Shown here one piece after another: positions 1-12,137 of a DNA stretch of 64,000 nucleotides. The stretch spans positions 7,172,001 through 7,236,000 of the forward strand of contig NC_080569.1 in NCBI RefSeq assembly GCF_030253575.1, in the 5' to 3' direction. Made by a program: the position numbers and the translations under genes. The first letter of the stretch is position 1. Every line of letters starts with the position of its first letter. Under the pieces are notes generated by a model. The model saw nothing but the letters and a program-made list of their open reading frames with translations. It had not been told where the DNA came from and did not search any database. The stretch is from Rhododendron vialii (Eukaryota; Streptophyta; Magnoliopsida; Ericales; Ericaceae).

Positions 1-3000
1 CAGCGTCGTGAGGAACTTGACCCAGCTGTACCCCGGTAGTCAACTCCCCGAGAAGCTCGTCTCCAACATTCGCAAGCACTACGATTCGTTACCCCTCAGG
101 TTAGACTTCAATCAAAATTTGCACTCAAGTTGAGCAAACGTTTGTGTAAAAAAAGCTTTCATTTATCTGAAATAGTCCATGTGGAAAATCTAGGCATATG
201 TTCAAACAAACAACAATCACAAAACCCATCCCCAATCATTGGTTGATTGGGGGCATGGGCGGGGAGGATCGGAGACAGACTTGATATTTGGCAATATATG
301 CACAAAGTGGTTGTTGTTAGAAAAAATACTGAAATAATGCCCCCTATATCTCCAAGAACTGAGGAGCTAAGGGACTTTTTATTGCGGAACCATGCCACCA
401 AATCAATGCCTTCAGAATTTGAGTTTCTGTCATTAGACGAAATTCAAGTAAAATTCAATTTGATATAGGTTTGGGTCAAAGTGTGGAGGGAATGATATAT
501 GGGTTCTTGATTTAATGAGGGATTGAGTGGCAATTTGACTAGATTTTAGAGATGATACTGCTTAGATTTCGATCTTTAACATCTGATTTGGTCGTTTATT
601 TTTACTCGTAACAGCTATGCACAAGCGGGATTTGATATGAAAGAAGTTTTTATGCATATCAAATTGATAGAAGAGGCGTCCATGGACGACGAGCCGGCGA
701 TTTTAATACAAGAGGTGTCTAATGATGAAGTCCAAGGATCTGTTCTCAAGCTTACATTTGCTTTTAACTCGTCGATTTCGTGGCCGGCCTTGTCTGGTGC
801 CCTCGACAACGCTTCAATTTGTTGCAAGAAGATACAAATATTTGAGAAAAAGGGGTTCACACTAGGGATCTTTCTGCTTCTGGTTCAACCTGGGCAGGAC
901 AAGTTTTTCAAGACCCGGGTCGAGAATGCCCTGAGATCAGCTGTGAAGAAGCCGAAATCTACAGCAATGAAGCTTCCATTTGGGTTGTGTGGGTGTCAAG
1001 AGGAAAGTACCGGAGGCAGAGAGATTGGAGAGATCGAAGAGGATTGTAGTGAACCGTATTACAGAAACGGGGTTGAGAATCCGAACGGGAAGATTATTCA
1101 GCTTCAGATGCCTTTACCCACTTCATCATTTGTTGTTTCAGTTGACGAATGGCAGACTGTGAAATCAGGTGGGGATGAGATAGGGAATTGGTTGTTGAAC
1201 TCCGATAGTCTTGAATTTATTGACCAGACTGGACCCAATACATTCAAGGGAGTTTACAAGGGAAAGAGGGTGGGAATTGAAAAGCTCAAGGGATGTGACA
1301 AGGGAAATTCATATGAATTTGAGCTCCGGAAAGATTTGCTGGAGTTGATGACCTGTGGGCACAAGAATATTTTGCAGTTTTATGGTGCTTGTGTAGATGA
1401 TGTTCATGGTTTATGTGTGGTGACTAAGTTCATGGAAGGTGGATCCATCCATGATGCTATAATGAAGAACAAGAAACTTCAGACTAAGGAAATAATAAGG
1501 ATTGCTGCTGATGTTGCAGAAGGGATCAAGTTCATGAACGACCACGGTGTTGCATACAGAGATCTGAATGCACAGAGGATATTATTGGATCGTCATGGGA
1601 ATGCTTGTTTGGGAGACATGGGTATAGTAGCTGCTTGCAAAAGTGTTGGTGAGGCAATGGAGTATGAAACTGACGGTTACCGGTGGTTGGCTCCTGAGGT
1701 TTGTTCCTTCCCATACATCATCTATGTCTAGTTTGATATAACATATTCATTAAGCCGTATGGTACAAACGTCCATTGAAATGATGATACATCAGTTTTTT
1801 TTTTGAGGTAATGAGCCTAACCTGTCAAAGATGCATTTTCCATCAGGCATATTGCTCTGTGTTTCCAAAAGAATTCAACCAAGTTTTCCAAAAAGATCAT
1901 AATCTGGGATGATTTGTGTCTTCAAATCGAGTGGAAACATTGAAACAAAGTGGAATTGTTTATTTTCCATGGGCATTCAAACATTAATTGATCTGCTTGA
2001 TTGTTTTTGCCCTCGTTGCAAAATATCATTAGATGTTTTACGGCAAAGAGTAGTACCTGTTAAGGAAATGAAACTGATCTGTTTTGTTTTGCACAAATCC
2101 TAAAGGCGATTCGCTTTTGTATCACATAACAATATAACATGTTAACCTGCTATAGTTTTGCAGCATTGTTTTGTCGATTTCGCTTGACGTGTCGCAGAAT
2201 ATTTTTAAGTTAGTGACTTAGGATTAAAAAGGCAGCAGTGTTTGAAACTCCTTAGAAGCCTTTCTAAAATTCAGATAGTAACCATTCAGCAACACAATAT
2301 AAACAGATGAATTGTCAGATAATTCATTGGCTTGGTCTTCGGCACTCTATGCTGAAGTTGATGGTGTGTGTTTTCTGTTAACGATAACAACTGTAGCCAT
2401 CATTAGATTGCTTTTGGATCATATATTATCAAAAGGAGCTTTCCTCCTGATAGAGCATCATTTGGACCATGATTACCAAATAAACCATGATTACATGCAT
2501 TCAATGTATGTTAACTGCAATTTTGAGGGCCAGTCTTATTCAATGCCAACTTTATGTCACTTATCTAACATCATTGTTTGAGCATGCGCAACATGTCTTC
2601 ATAATTGTGTTTGCTTTACGCTTCATTAGGTATTTACCTTTATCTAAGCACTACATCCATACAGTTGCTCTCTAATTCTGAGATTTCCAAACTCATAAAA
2701 AAAAATAAAAAAATAAAAAATGCTTTTCCCGAAGTAACCTGGGCTAGGCCTTTTCTGTACACGTTTGTCGACCCTTGCTTATGATTGGCTTCTTAAAATG
2801 GTGTTATGGCTGTGTTAACGAAGCAAGTGCACTTGTAGGTGGTGTGACAACTACACAAGGGACTGCGAAAATATATATGATTGAGACATGTTTTACTTAT
2901 TTCTTATTGCTTACCATTTCACTTTTCTGCATAAAGTGAAAATAAAAATGAAACACTCTCAACTTCAACTTTATGCAATTTAATTGCAATATGAGTTTGT

Positions 3001-3413
3001 GACCTCCAGGGTAGCCTGGCAGGATTCAGCTTTTGATGGGTATCCATTCTGTATATTCAGATCTGATGTTATGCAACTGGTTTTATAATCTCTTTGGTTG
3101 TTGACAGATTATTGCAGGTGACCCAGAAAGTGTTGAGGAAACCTGGATGAGTAATGTATACAGTTTTGGGACGGTGGTATGGGAGATGGTGACAGGGGAG
3201 GCAGCCTATTCTGCATATTCACCCGTGCAGGCCGCCGTAGGGATAGCTGCTTGTGGACTTAGACCTGATATCCCCAAGGACTGTCCCCAAATCCTCAGAG
3301 GTCTGATGATGAAGTGCTGGAACAATATCCCTTCTAAGCGTCCTCAATTATCCGAAATTCTGTCAATATTGATGCGACCAAACAACAACAACAACAACAA
3401 CGGTAGTAGGTAA
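1..3413 (+). CDS. Raf-like (TKL) protein kinase, probable pseudokinase; 5' end outside window
   Basis: The gene enters from the left edge; three exons are visible: 1-99 (frame starts at base 2), 615-1698 and 3108-3413. The split codon AG|C and the phase-0 join APE|IIAGDP both keep the frame, and the stop is at 3411-3413. About 495 residues are in the window. The kinase fold lies in the C-terminal ~270 residues (EFIDQTG...GVYKG, GYRWLAPE, WMSNVYSFGTVVWEM, RPQLSEIL). Catalytic motifs are degenerate. The glycine loop is poor, the VAIK position reads VGIE, and the catalytic loop is YRDLNAQR (Asp kept, Lys and Asn lost). DFG is DMG. The upstream ~200 residues are a plant-specific region I do not assign. 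Substrate is unknown. The protein ends in an Asn run (AAC repeat, 3381-3401). I believe it matches Arabidopsis At5g58520, from memory only. Intron 2 (1699-3107) holds no other gene. Confidence 0.85.
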
Positions 3414-6400
3414 AGTCATCCTAATTTCTATGGAACCGAATCTCTTTTACAAAAATGTTTTTTTTTATTTTGCCCTCAAACAGCCTCTTGTCAAGTAGGT
3501 GGTGCTACCATTCCTTTGTAGATCCAAGCAATTTTATTTTCTCAGCAGAAATGAAGGTGTATATCTTAATCTTTCAGTGTCCCAAATCAATCTTACTTTC
3601 CATAGTGCAGAGAAAACATAGAAAAATGTAAGTGTGATGCGTCGTCTTTGCTTTCTCTAAGGTGGAATGTCTTTTCCGCCGCACACATGCACAAGCGGCA
3701 TATTGTTTATTGTATCAAGATGTGACTGGTGGGTGGTATATCAACTTATCAACTCCTGTATGTTTTTTGCCTCGTATGCGGGCCATTTGTATGACTGGGA
3801 ATTTGAGATTCCTGGGAAAAAACCAAGAACGATTAAAGAGGTGGGAAAAGGCAAGAGAATTGAGAGATTGATTGTGGTTATAGATGGGCCTACAATTGTT
3901 GAGCATCCTGAGGGGGATTTTTTTATATTTATCTCTTGCTTTTGTTCCATGGTGGCTCTACGAGGGCCCCTCTGTTTCTTTGTCTCAAGGAGGACAAACT
4001 TTCTCCCAGAAATTGTACCCCTCCTTTCCTCTCATTTTTCAATCATCGACTGTATATTTCCTTGACTTCCTGTCGATCCAGTGGTGTATGTATGATTCCT
4101 TTATTGAAAACGTCCAAAATCTATTGCCTTTGCGCTCGTATAGTGGGAGGCAGTATGATTGTTGTCGATACGCTGTTGTAAGTTTTTCCTGCGTACCCTG
4201 CGTTCGGATTACGTCTTGCCATTTCAGACATGAAATCTGGTAGTAGTAGTATGTAGTATTAGCCTCGGGGCTCATCTCCGTAGATACGGTTCACAAATTG
4301 GTCTAATCTAGATTTCGCGCTCAGAATATGGGTTCCAGATTCCAAATACCAGTATTAAAGCTATAAAAATTTGGCAATGGTAGCATTCTCTTATTGGAAA
4401 AATTGGTTGACTTATTTGGAAGGAAAAATATTTACTTCATCCATGATTCCAATCCTTGGTCTCTGGTTGTTGCCCTACTGTTATTTTATATATATATTGC
4501 TTCTCCTTTCTGGTAAGTACCCTGCAGTTGTTTTAGTTGGAACTTAATTTTCATGTTCCCACCGGAGGCTCATGTGGACCACATGATCATCTTAAATTCT
4601 TAATCATGTAGATAGATGTGGGGGAGCACATGCTATTGCATGTGCCTAGTGACTGACTTTCTAAAGTCAATCTGTCAATGAGGAAAGTCTCGTGGGTAAA
4701 GGGTTCTTACGTGCAATTATGCCTCTGGTTTCTGCTTTGGGCTTTACACCGATTAAAATGCCAGATTATGGTCGCATAATAATTCATTTATGGGTGCATG
4801 TGCTATTGTGCTATTGGCATGTGTTGGTGGTGGTGGTGTTAAAAGATAGACAAAGGCCATAGGAACGTGAAATGCACCATCCAACCAAGGTGTCTTTTCA
4901 TATGCCAAAGCTGACGTGGATTTGAAGAGAGGATATGCTTGCCAATTTTGATAGCAACCAAACCTCATGCCAATTTTCAGAAAAGTCCTTTGGATTTTAA
5001 AAATGAGCCGTTTGAGGTTTATATATATATATACACATATACATATACATAAGGGTTGGAGAAGAAGAGCTTGATGTCAAAATGTCACGTAAGCCTTAAA
5101 AAAAAATTTGATATTTCCAATTTGAAGTTATGGGTTGGAGATGCATGCGTCCATCATCTTATTCTTCTTTTTTGTTCCGTCATCTTATTCTTATTCGGTC
5201 CCGGCACTACAGAGACTTTTGTCTTGTTCTCTTCTATTTTTAAAAAGAATTTTTCAAAAAATACCCCATAGATTCTCCATACTTTCAACATTTCTCTTTC
5301 TATCTTTCGCCACTTATTATCCCTACTATTTTTCAAAAAAAATTTCAAAGCACAAACCAAACAAAGCATATGAGGCTAATGAGGATCTTTAACAATGGAC
5401 TTGGAAAGAAACAGAGAAGTCAGAATCGGACAGGAGCGAAGGCCCATGGTGGTCGGTCGGTTGCTTTCTTGACCAGTTGGACCGGTTTCTGTCTATACCT
5501 TAACCAAGGATATGCCTTCCTCTTGAAATGAGAATGGGTAAGAGGGGAAGCGAAAGTTTCATCCCGTGAAGTTTCTGTTTTTTGGAACAGGTCCAACGTA
5601 CTTTTAATGTCGGGCTTTATTCACAGAATGCCAGGCCGAAAATATTTTAGGGAAAGAAGTCACGGGCCTTAGAAACTAGGGCCCATTTCATGTGTATTTT
5701 TCGTATGGAAAGCCCGTTGTTACACATTGCGCCTCTTGTTAACGATCCAGTTAGTGTCAGGCTTCAGTCAATTGGTCAACTTAGTGGTCTTAGACCTCCC
5801 CTTTGCTGTGACAAAGGGTCTACTTCCGTCAACTGAACCTTATAGTGAACAATGAAGGGAACTGGTTGTTGGGCTTGGGCTCCATCATATAGCTACTTCC
5901 ATCAACTGAACAATGAAGGCTTGCTTTGATAAAAAAGAAAGAGAGACGAAAAATAAAGGCTTGCTACTAAAGCTGAGGGTAAACTGGCAAAGCTGGACGT
6001 GACTTTTTGGGAGGCTTGAAGCGAAAATGAAAGATGGGGTCTTTTGTTGGACAATAAGGAGTGCCGAAATAGGAGGCCCCACCTTAAAGTTTGTAAATTT
6101 TCGGGACTTAAAGAGGCTGCGGTGCCTCTTGTTCTTTACCTCTGCTCAAGGAACTGGTAGTTGGGCACCATCGTTACTAAGCAACATTACATAAACATAA
6201 ATATATTGATATGGAACCAAACACAAATATATAGCTAGTATTGTTCAATACGTTAGCTCTACATGATACATGTTCACTCCTAAATAGTTCACGATTGCAA
6301 GCATATTTGTGCCCTTCAATCCTCATTTTATGGTTCCGAGTTGTGGTATATACCCCATACCTATGTTTTCCCAAACTGAATTTGCCTTCTGCCTTTCCTC

Positions 6401-7063
6401 TAGTGCACGAACATACCACTTGTCGTCTTCATTGAATAAGCCTCAAAAAATCGGCTCAATCAGATAATTGTAAGTACTTAATCCAATTATTTAATTTTTC
6501 ATTCATATTATTATGATTATTTTTGTCTTTATTCAAAAAGTTATTAGTTGTGAACATACTTTTTTATTTCTTAGATTCCTCCAGTAGAGACAAACCAATA
6601 ATTCACAAAGATTGACGAAAAAATAACAAGCGCAAAAAAAATATAAAAATTGAATAAATACAAAAGGATATTGTGTGTGTGTGTTTAAAGGGTGTATTGT
6701 GTGTTTAAAGAGTCCATTATGTGTGTGTATTGTGTATTGTGTGTTTGGGTATTGTATGTGTGTGTTTAAAGGGTCCATTATGCCTCTTCCTAATCAGCAA
6801 TTGCTTAGGTGAGTTGGTATGTGAAATTACTCTCTTGCCATTCTTCAAATACAAAAGGATAATCCCACAAAAATTAAAGTATTAATCTAAACCACCCCGA
6901 ATTTGGAGTCATCGGCCCTTGGGCCCAGCCTACCCCAAAATGCATGAATGGTCTGGCCGTCCCATGACATAGGAAATGCACTGATCGGTCTCAATTCTAT
7001 GGCCCAACTCAACATTGGACTTCTTGCAAAAAAGTAACCAACGATTTTGAAATGGGATAGAAG
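3414..7063. other. Intergenic DNA with no supported gene
   Basis: Downstream of the kinase stop lies its 3' UTR of unknown length, then 3.6 kb of AT-rich DNA. Short open frames at 3660-4240 overlap each other in several frames and resemble no family. A TG/GT-rich minisatellite-like patch lies at 6669-6782. I see no other structure. Confidence 0.6.
6669..6782. repeat. TG-rich minisatellite
   Basis: Imperfect tandem copies of a TG-rich unit with the recurring pieces GTGTGTTTAAAGGGT, GTCCATTATG and TATTGTGTG. It lies in gene-free DNA. Confidence 0.7.
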
Positions 7064-7599
7064 TAGGCCTGCAAACGAACCGAGCCGCTCGGCTCGTTAG
7101 TGACTCGTTCAAGTTCGGCTCGAAAGCTAAACGAACGAACTCGAGCCGATTTTTTCAGCTCGTTTTGTAAACGAGCCGAGCTCGAGCTAGGATTAGCTCG
7201 GCTCGAGTCAGCTTGCGAGCCGGGGTATATATACTTAAGTTTATGATTTTTATTGTTATTTCATAATTTGTTCTTTCCGTTGTCACTTTTTAGTCAATCA
7301 AGGGAAGCGAGAGCACACGCACATTTGTACACCCCCGCTCCATAAGAAAATGAAAGATATATACCTTCACAATCAAAATATTTTTGGTTGTATTAGGCCT
7401 ATGCAAGAATATATATATATTTTTCGTTGGTTCGTTAAGGCTAGTGAACAAGCTCGAGCTCGAGTCAAGCCAAGGCCTGCTCGGCTCGAGCTCGACTCGT
7501 TAACTTTTCATTGAGCTCGAGCTCGAGCTCGTGTTCGTTAAAAACTTAATAAACAAACTTGAATACCATAAAACTCGGCTCGGCTCGTTTGCAGCCCTA
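7064..7599. mobile_element. hAT-like non-autonomous element rich in CGAGC/GCTCG
   Basis: The ends are inverted repeats: the left begins TAGGCCTGCAAACGAACCGA and the right, reverse-complemented, begins TAGGGCTGCAAACGAGCCGA. The flanks GATAGAAG (7056-7063) and GATAGTAA (7600-7607) match at 6 of 8 positions, as for an aged 8-bp hAT target duplication. Both arms are dense in CTCGAGC/GCTCGG blocks. Length is 536 bp and there is no transposase. Confidence 0.75.
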
Positions 7600-8522
7600 G
7601 ATAGTAATACTGTAAAAACTGTGCAAAAGATTTCCCTTGACTTGTTGAAAATTTTCTAATCTAAAAAACCGGATTTAAGGTCAATGTCACAAAACAACCT
7701 ATATTTGGACAAGAAAAATTGCTCATTATAAATTTCTATTTTAGAAAAACCCTTATCATGTCACTAAGCGAATTATCATGTGGACGGTTCAACAATTTGA
7801 GGATCCAGACTTAAAAGTTGACACTTTGTCTGGCTGAAACAAATGTACAAACTTCCATTAATCAATAAGTAGTTATTGTCGTTTGTTTGTTTTTAATTTT
7901 GAACATGAGCAGATATCGCTATTTCACCCCATTTATACCGGATGACAAGTAGAAAATAGAAAGGCTGCAAAAAACAATTCTTCAAGGGAAAACGTTTCTC
8001 TTTATATTAACGTAATTATCTTAACTGAATGGAGAAAAAAACATGTTTCAATTATTTAACATTTGTTTGAAAAAATATTAGAGAAAAACTTACCCCAAAA
8101 TTTAAATTCATTGATACCCGAGGCATGTGTTTTACTAACTTTTGTGATAAGGAGCAGCCTTAAGGGCAGCAGATACTCATATCTGGCCTTCAGCCGTAAA
8201 TGAGATTTATCTGGCGTTATAATTTTGTCAATAATATCGTGGATATTTTGTTAGAAAAAGCATTTTTCATAAGATAAAAGTAATTTTAGTTAAAATACTA
8301 TAGCTAATTAAAGTCGTGTGCAGTTCGAATTAAACTTGAACTAACCGAGTGCAAAATTGTTCAGCATCTATTAAAGAGAATGCATGTTACTCTCCTTGTT
8401 ATTGTTATTGATGGTTGAAATGATATAGGTTCCATCCGTGTAATATACTTTTAGATAAGTGAAAATGATAATGTCAAAACCGTTTTTGTTGGTGTCAAAA
8501 CTCTAGTGCACAAAAGGCTTGT

Positions 8523-11170
8523 TGTAATGCCCCGAATTTTGGGTACGTTAAAGAAGACATTTTATTACATAATAAAAAGAGTCTAACTCATTATTACATC
8601 ATAAACCTTACAAAAGTACATTTATTCAAATAAGGGAGGGAACTAGAGTTCCTATCTACTGCTCCGCTTCCTCCTCCATCCTGGCTAATTCTTCGGCTCC
8701 AAAGGCTTCCAAGGTGAAGAGCTCGCCTTGTTCGTCTATGAGATCTGACATATTATATCGGCGTCGCCACCCATATAATATGCCAGGGTTACCAAAGGTA
8801 ACACCATGAGCTATGAAAGCTCAATAGAGTAAACCCTACCCACTAACCCTTAACTTACAAACAATAAATAACAATGCATCACAATCACACATCCACATTC
8901 GATATTCGACTACCGTTGGTATCTGTGATTTTCTGAGTTTCTTCTACGCGACTCATCGTAGACCGTGTCACCATTTTCACATACCAATCAACATTTCAAA
9001 AATCCTTTGTTTATCACACCCAACCTCGGTTCCGCCGCTCCGGGTTCCCGAGTATCCGCACAATGGTTCCGCCGCTCCGGGTTCCTATTGGCACACAATT
9101 GCATTGGCTCCGTACCGCGGATAACCAAGCCACACACCCAACCTCGGTTCCGTCGCGCTAGTCTCCCGAGTATCCTCACAATGATTCCGCCGCGCCGGGT
9201 TTCCATTGGCGCACACACACACAACTCACATTATGCACCAAAACCGGTCGTAATGTAGTTTCAAAAATATTTTCTTCATCGGAATACATTTCTTTTCATT
9301 AACCACACCCTAGGTGTCATGTTTCTACTTTATCGGTTCTCGTGTCTTGATTCTATGCAAAGACTCCGCGGTAGGACAAAAAGTAAGCATGAATCATTCA
9401 TTATAATCTAACAAGATCATCCAACTCCGTAATATACCACAAGTAATACAATCAATTCATGTATACCATTTCAAACTCCTCGAAATAGCAAAATACGAAT
9501 ACTTCGATGCAAATAGTAGAGTTTTAACTTTCGAAAAACTGTTCTTTCTTGGAGATCAAAACAACATACGTTATACTTGAGATGGAAAGTAAATAAAGAT
9601 AACCTACTTCCTACTTGGGATGGAAGATAAGGATATCCTACTTTACTTCTTGGCGGTAGTCGGCTACGGAAGGTTAGTCGGTGGTCGGACGGAGTAACTT
9701 CCTACGGTGGTCTTCCGGTAGCTTCGAAAGAGAAGGTTTCTCTCGAAATTTCTTCTTGACTAACACTACTCTACTTTATGGATCGAAGGGTGGTCGGGTG
9801 GCGGTTTAGTGGCGGCTTTGGATGAATTTCTTGAAGAACTCAATAACACTCAAGAACAAAGTAAGAACAAACTAGAACACTAGGATTTTCTAGAGAGAGA
9901 AGTTGCTAGGTGAAGGTATGAGTTGAATGAGAAACATGAGGTGCTATTTATAGCCAAAATCTTGGGCTCTCCCTCCTCTCTCATGACCGGCCCTCTCTCT
10001 CTCCAAATCCTCCATAGATTTGCTCCATTAAGTTGTCAAATCACATCACATGTCATGCCATGCCTTGTCCAATCATATCTTAGGTGTAAGGCTATAGAAT
10101 CAAGTAAGATCTTAGGCTTTTTAGGTGAATCTAGGTAATTACAACCTAGGTCTAGCTTGTAGTCAAATCTTAGGCTAACAAAGACTAGGATTATGTCATA
10201 ATGACTCATCAATAGGTTGTCAATAGGCAAATAGGCTTAGGGCTATTAAGTAGCTTGAAGTATACTACACACTACCACACACCTCACTATCTCTTTCCTC
10301 TCCCAACCGGCCTCCCTCTCTTTCTCTTTCCCGCGGCTCTCTCTCTCATGCTAGTATATACACACACACACACACACATATATGTATATAACCAAATACA
10401 ACTACAATTAAGTACTATATGAATCTTTCTAGATTGCAAATACAAGATTTCCTCATAAAAGAAATCAAATAAGCACATGTTTTTATTAAACTATAATATT
10501 AAAATACAAAAGAATCTCAAGGTACAAGTTAAATCTTCTAGTCTTTCAAGTACAAGTGAATTAAATAATGACTAATGGTATTAACCAATGGATAATAATT
10601 TTTCTAGCGGGTAAAGACTAATGGATAAAAAAGTACAAGTACTTTTATACTTAAAATAAAATTTCTTAAAAGACTACATGTCCTATATGTACTTTAAACA
10701 AAATATAATAATGAAAATGTTATTAACCAATGGACAAAAGTTACCCTAACATTATGGACCAAAGGATAAAGAATAAAGTAAGTTTGATGAGAAAGTTTGA
10801 AGTGACAAGGTTGGCTTCTAGGAAATAAGGTACAAGATTTTTTATGACTAGTCAAATCAAATTTATTGAAAGATTTCATAGTCACATCGGTACTTTATTG
10901 GTCAAGACTCTATTACCCAAGGGTCACTAACTTTCCTAACGGTTATTACCCAATGGGTAAAGGATCCAAGGAACTAGGTAGTTGGTTTCTAACTAATCGG
11001 TTTAGAATCTAGTTCTATGTGCTCGGGAAACTACTTAGCCAATGGTTAAAATTTAGGAACGAAAATCTAATTATCACGAAATATCTGAAATATGGAAGGA
11101 ATATAAAAAGTAGAAATAAAATTCAAATATTTAACGAAATTTTTATTGACCAAAATTCAGGAGCGTTACA
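8523..11170. mobile_element. Solo LTR (or LTR-like) insertion with 5-bp target duplication
   Basis: The element starts TGTAATGCCCCGAATTTTGG and ends GCGTTACA, i.e. TG...CA. It is flanked on both sides by CTTGT (8518-8522 and 11171-11175), as expected for an integrase-made 5-bp duplication. The ends are short inverted repeats (reverse-complemented right end: TGTAACGCTCCTGAATTTTG). It is 2648 bp with no gag-pol frame, so a solo LTR is the simplest reading. The start resembles Gypsy-type (Tekay/Del) LTRs from memory. It contains the 118-bp tandem duplication at 9015-9230 and a (CA)n tract near 10360. Confidence 0.75.
9015..9230. repeat. Two tandem ~118-bp units inside the LTR
   Basis: Both units begin CACACCCAACCTCGGTTCCG and continue through CCCGAGTATCC and ATTGGC. 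The landmark CAACCTCGG occurs at 9021 and 9139, a spacing of 118 bp. The open frames here are a by-product of the repeat, not genes. Confidence 0.75.
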
Positions 11171-11360
11171 CTTGTACAATTTACAATGTACAAGGCTTTT
11201 ATGCATTAGAGTTTTGGTACACTAAAAAAAACAGTTTTGACATTATCATTTCCCTCGGATAAGTACTACTTTGCGATCACATCTACGCCATTTCAACCAA
11301 TAAAAAAGAAAGTTGAACAAAATTAAATTCGAACTAACCACAGCCCTTGAAGGTAGCTGC

Positions 11361-11878
11361 CTCGTTTTACCATAGTTGAAAAGAAAACTTGACCAAATTC
11401 TCGTTTTACCGCCCCTTTGAAACCTTGAATATCCACCACAAGCGACATCGTACGTCAACATTTACAGTTAAAACGGCGTCGTATCATGCATCTCGCCAAG
11501 TTACCCCGCCCTCAATTTCTCGTGACTGTCCTCTCCCCGGGCCCACACTAACCAGACCCCCCCAAGCGCCTCGGTTTCTCGTTATCTTCCACTTCTTGTC
11601 GCCTCACACAACTCTCTCTCTCTCTCCTCCAAAAAAAGAAGAGAGAGACTGTACCGACCTCTCAACAGCGTCATGGCCAAACCATTAGCACCTGTCAGAC
11701 CAAAACCCTAGCCTTTTTCCAAATCCATAAATACCCCTCCCTCTCTTCCGTCTCACGCTTGCAAAATCTCTCTCTCTCTCTCAAACCTAAAAACACCCCT
11801 GCTCCTTGCCAAAACCACAAGCTAATCACCATCTCTCTCCATCCGATTCCATTCTTTTCCGCACCCAAGCTCGAATCG
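11361..11878 (+). promoter_or_regulatory. Promoter and 5' UTR region of the E1 gene
   Basis: Pyrimidine-rich (CT-tract) leader DNA typical of plant promoters lies upstream of the E1 gene. A TATA-like CATAAATA occurs at 11726-11733. A transcription start near 11760 would give a first non-coding exon ending at 11878. The start site itself is inferred. Confidence 0.5.
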
Positions 11879-12121
11879 GTAGGTTCCTTCCTCCTTTTCT
11901 CTTTCCCTATCTTGTAATCATTCTTTACCTCTCTAGTTTTCTTTCCTTCGCGTATTTCTTTCGATTCTCTCGCAAAGGATGATGTTAACTCGGGTGGGGT
12001 TGTGGTTTGCGGCGATAGCACCGATCCTCGTTGGATTTACGTATATAAAGTGTTCCGAACTTGATTTGTTTAATTTGTTTCTAATCTTGACCATATCGAT
12101 GGGGTTTTGTGGAGGTTTCAG
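11879..12121 (+). other. Probable 5' UTR intron of the E1 gene
   Basis: Donor ATCG|GTAGGT at 11878/11879 and acceptor GGTTTCAG ending at 12121 bracket a T-rich 243-bp segment just before the chosen ATG at 12138. Removing it also removes the in-frame upstream ATG at 11979, whose 53-residue extension looks like translated intron. Confidence 0.65.
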
Positions 12122-12137
12122 CTGTTTATTGCACTTT

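Larger units (their letters stand above)
8300..11360. mobile_element. Old element with long terminal inverted repeats (MULE-like), split by an LTR insertion
   Basis: The DNA on either side of the inserted LTR is complementary. Left-side pieces such as AGTTCGAATT, TGGTTGAAATG and AATGATAATGTCAAAAC (8320-8480) recur in reverse complement at 11240-11330, and CACAAAAGGCTTGT pairs with the 11171-11205 side. The arms are ~200 bp or more. No clear target duplication is visible at the outer edges, so the limits and the superfamily are approximate. Confidence 0.6.

Noticed and set aside
11979..12137. Upstream ATG extending the E1 protein by 53 residues with membrane-like sequence
   Set aside because: It lies in a probable 5' UTR intron with good splice signals, and E1 enzymes lack such an extension.
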